From: DAOOOW01 sp035387885
Lineage (GTDB): Bacteria > Patescibacteriota > Patescibacteriia > UBA2196
Direction: 5' to 3'
Assembly: GCA_035387885.1 (NCBI GenBank)
Contig: DAOOOW010000002.1
Location: 1 to 64,000 of the forward strand
DNA length: 64,000 nt
The translations under genes were made by a program, and so were the position numbers. Shown piece after piece: positions 62,375 to 64,000 of the stretch. Below the pieces are notes generated by a model, which made no database searches, was not told where the DNA came from, and saw nothing but the letters and a program-made list of their open reading frames with translations. Each line of letters starts with the position of its first letter. Position 1 is the first letter of the stretch.

Positions 62375-63367
62375 ATGAAATTGTCTATTATTATTGTTTC
62401 TTGGAATACCCGCGAATTGGTTTTAAAATGTTTAAAATCAATTTTTTCTTATTTAAAAAACATTTCTTTTGATGTTTATTTAGTTGACAACAATTCCACT
62501 GACAGCACAGTTGAAGAAGTTGAAAAATATAAAGCAGAAAATAATTTAGAAAATTTGCATATTATTGCTAATAAAAAGAATGTGGGTTTTGCTCGGGCTA
62601 ATAATCAAGCGATAACTCTCTGCTGTCATTCTTATGCCAGTCAGGATCTAGAAATAAAAGAAGGAAATTCCTGGATCCCCAATCCTGCCTCATTGGCAGA
62701 TAAGCAAGTCGGGGATGACAAAAATGGCTATTTTTTATTGCTCAACCCAGACACTGAACTTATTGATGATTCTTTAATTAAAATGATAGAATTTGCTAAA
62801 ACAAACCCGGATATTGTTATTGTTGGACCCAAACTTTTAAATATAGATTTAAGTTTACAAAAATCTTGTCGCCAGTTTCCCAAACTTTTAGATCAGCTTT
62901 TAATTCAATTAAAATTTTATAATTTTTGGCCTGAAAAATTTAAAGCTACGCGCGAATATTTTATGTTAGATTTTGATTATGATAGTAGTGGGGAAGTGGA
63001 GCAAGTTATGGGGGCAGCCATGCTTATTAAAAAAAGTGTTTTTGATAAAATTGGTTTATTAGATGAAAATTTCTGGGCGATTTTTGAAGAGGTAGATTTT
63101 TGTCAACGAGCTAAAGATGTTGGTTATAAAATTTATTATTTTGCGAACACTAAAATTGTTCATCATAAAGAGCAAAGTTTTGGGCAGTGGAAAAAACTGC
63201 GTAAGCAAATAAATTTTAATCATTCGCTATATTATTATTTTAAAAAACACAAACCCATTTGGCAGTTATTTATTCTCTGGCTGGTCCAGCCAATAAATTT
63301 ATTTTTAACTTTAGTGGATATGTTAATTGGCGTTAGACATTTTTTTGGTAAAAGTAAGGATTTGTAA
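62375..63367 (+). CDS. Family 2 glycosyltransferase (rhamnosyltransferase-like) with repeat insert
   Basis: 330 aa. KLSIIIVSWNTRELVLKCLK, VDNNSTDSTVEEVEKY, LLNPDTEL, MGAAMLIKKSVFDKIGLLDE and FFWAIFEEVDFCQRAKDVGY-like (NFWAIFEEVDFCQRAKDVGY) mark the WbbL/rhamnosyltransferase group. A C-terminal helix pair near 300-320 may be membrane-associated. About 32 residues (84-115; HSYASQDLEIKEGNSWIPNP and more) derive from a family A composite repeat between ANNQAI and YFLLLNPDTEL. Confidence 0.87.
   Translation: MKLSIIIVSWNTRELVLKCLKSIFSYLKNISFDVYLVDNNSTDSTVEEVEKYKAENNLENLHIIANKKNVGFARANNQAITLCCHSYASQDLEIKEGNSWIPNPASLADKQVGDDKNGYFLLLNPDTELIDDSLIKMIEFAKTNPDIVIVGPKLLNIDLSLQKSCRQFPKLLDQLLIQLKFYNFWPEKFKATREYFMLDFDYDSSGEVEQVMGAAMLIKKSVFDKIGLLDENFWAIFEEVDFCQRAKDVGYKIYYFANTKIVHHKEQSFGQWKKLRKQINFNHSLYYYFKKHKPIWQLFILWLVQPINLFLTLVDMLIGVRHFFGKSKDL
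62624..62718. repeat. Family A composite repeat inserted in frame in the GT2 gene
   Basis: GTCATTCTTATGCCAGTCAGGATC ... GGATCCCCAATCCTGCCTC ... GTCGGGGATGAC (each up to 20 nt shown in the first halves). Confidence 0.75.
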
Positions 63368-63409
63368 AATATTTATTAATAATCATTTATTAAGAGCATC
63401 CTTTTTACT

Positions 63410-63543
63410 GTCATTCCCGACCGCCTTCCCGATAGCAATCGGGAGGCGGATCGGGAATCCCGTTGATTACAGAAAAAAGTTTGTGTTTATATTCACGAGA
63501 TCCCCGCTCTGAGAGCCTAATCGGCAGTGCCGGCGGGGATGAC
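63410..63543. repeat. 130-nt repeat, copy 2
   Basis: GTCATTCCCGACCGCC ... GGCGGATCGGGAATCCCG and GAGATCCCCGCTCTGAGAGC ... GCCGGCGGGGATGAC. Matches 49308-49440 in order and core sequence. Confidence 0.85.
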
Positions 63544-63583
63544 AACTAGGGGGGCGAAAGCCATAAAACTAGAAAATAAAAAA

Positions 63584-63624
63584 CCCCGAACATTTGTGCA
63601 CCGTTTGTGTTTAGATGTTCGGGG
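63584..63624 (-). terminator. Terminator of the minus-strand gene at 63642
   Basis: CCCCGAACAT/ATGTTCGGGG, 21-nt loop, T-run on the minus strand (A-run on plus). Confidence 0.8.
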
Positions 63625-63641
63625 TAAAGTTTTTTACACTT

Positions 63642-63866
63642 TTATTTTTTTTGGGAATGCAAAAATGTTTCTTTGGATATTTGGGAAAAAGAAAGAACTG
63701 TTGCGTTATTGGGTTTTGTATCCCCAGATAAATTTCTTATAATCATCAGTTCCACTTCTTTTAGAGGAAAAAATTCTCTATTTGTTTGAAATGTGTAATT
63801 GCCGAAAGTTAAATTATTATTATTTGAATAAGTGGCAAGAAAAGAACAAAACCAATAGGTTTCCAT
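63642..63866 (-). CDS. Hypothetical small protein
   Basis: 74 aa from the ATG complementary to 63864-63866, chosen for GGAG about 9 nt upstream; a longer reading from 63923 lacks one. METYWFCSFLATYSNNNNLT, then VELMIIRNLSGDTKPNNATV and SFSQISKETFLHSQKK. Not recognised. A TTGACA on the minus strand (63945-63940) probably starts its promoter. Own terminator. From 63867 to 64000 only this promoter region and a perfect 18-nt palindrome TCTGCTAATATTAGCAGA (63983-64000) are seen. Confidence 0.55.
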   Translation of the reverse strand: METYWFCSFLATYSNNNNLTFGNYTFQTNREFFPLKEVELMIIRNLSGDTKPNNATVLSFSQISKETFLHSQKK

Positions 63867-64000
63867 AAATAATTTCTCCAGTATTTTAATTTTTTGTGAA
63901 TTTATGTACCTAAAATTTAGCATATTATTATTATTATTATGTCAAGTTTTATTAGTAAAAAATATTTTTTCATTACATTTTTTCTGCTAATATTAGCAGA

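Overview
The window looks like a chromosome segment of a Candidate Phyla Radiation (Patescibacteria, probably Parcubacteria-like) bacterium. The reasons are AT-rich DNA, compact housekeeping genes on mostly one strand, few biosynthetic genes, a single-chain glycyl-tRNA synthetase, a MurG whose glycine-rich loop lacks the usual histidine, several tRNAs without encoded CCA beside a CCA-adding enzyme, and many short palindromic repeats, several lying in frame inside essential genes. All three stop codons are used as stops, so the standard bacterial code applies. No rRNA, transposase, integrase, phage gene or CRISPR array was found. The lineage is inferred from style, not from a marker tree.

Layout. 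0.1-5.7 kb: surface polysaccharide cluster (processive GT2 synthase, heparinase-like/NodB deacetylase fusion, membrane-anchored protein). 5.9-20.5 kb: housekeeping genes (rarA, gluzincin-like peptidase, tRNA-Leu, glyQS, frameshifted isochorismatase, M16 peptidase, AI-2E-type exporter, rsmI, metG, cvpA, tatD, rbfA, nrnA, clpP, two Nudix proteins). 20.5-25.4 kb: rny behind a long leader ending in a hairpin over its start, then ymdB, HU, RluA-type synthase, rplS. 25.4-28.5 kb: tRNAs Leu, Val, Ala with a hypothetical protein and a Nudix gene. 28.6-36 kb: envelope genes (flippase, GT4, GT2, murG, a kinase/RapZ-C fusion and a MurU-like nucleotidyltransferase suggesting MurNAc salvage). 36-39.5 kb: prs and a dCMP deaminase/kinase/dut operon on the minus strand. 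39.6-48.7 kb: tRNA-Phe, a nested tRNA-Ile locus, rpsT, FKBP, cca, a candidate small RNA, gatC/gatA, a nested tRNA-Asp locus, and a histone-fold protein. 48.9-58.8 kb: pheS and pheT separated by peptidoglycan genes (mraY, VanX-like, M14 peptidase), then gyrB. 59.6-62.2 kb: secE-nusG-rplK-(membrane protein)-rplA. The right end holds another GT2, a 130-bp repeat and a small minus-strand gene.

Most interesting signals: (1) functional tRNA-Ile and tRNA-Asp genes each lie between two pieces of a second, diverged copy of the same tRNA, and the intervening flanks are complementary, so the inner tRNA would sit at the tip of a long helix; (2) tRNA-Asp and tRNA-Ala derivatives carry perfect palindromes with the same CCAA loop just before the T arm; (3) a minus-strand sRNA candidate with an excellent promoter and terminator; (4) a 58-residue histone-fold protein; (5) a start-codon-sequestering hairpin before RNase Y; (6) several genes with a -10 box exactly 6 nt before the ATG, implying leaderless mRNAs, while a minority have strong Shine-Dalgarno sites; (7) in-frame palindromic repeats in rsmI, metG, tatD, rluA, murG, pheT, gyrB, gatA and others; (8) three small genes each broken by one stop or frameshift.
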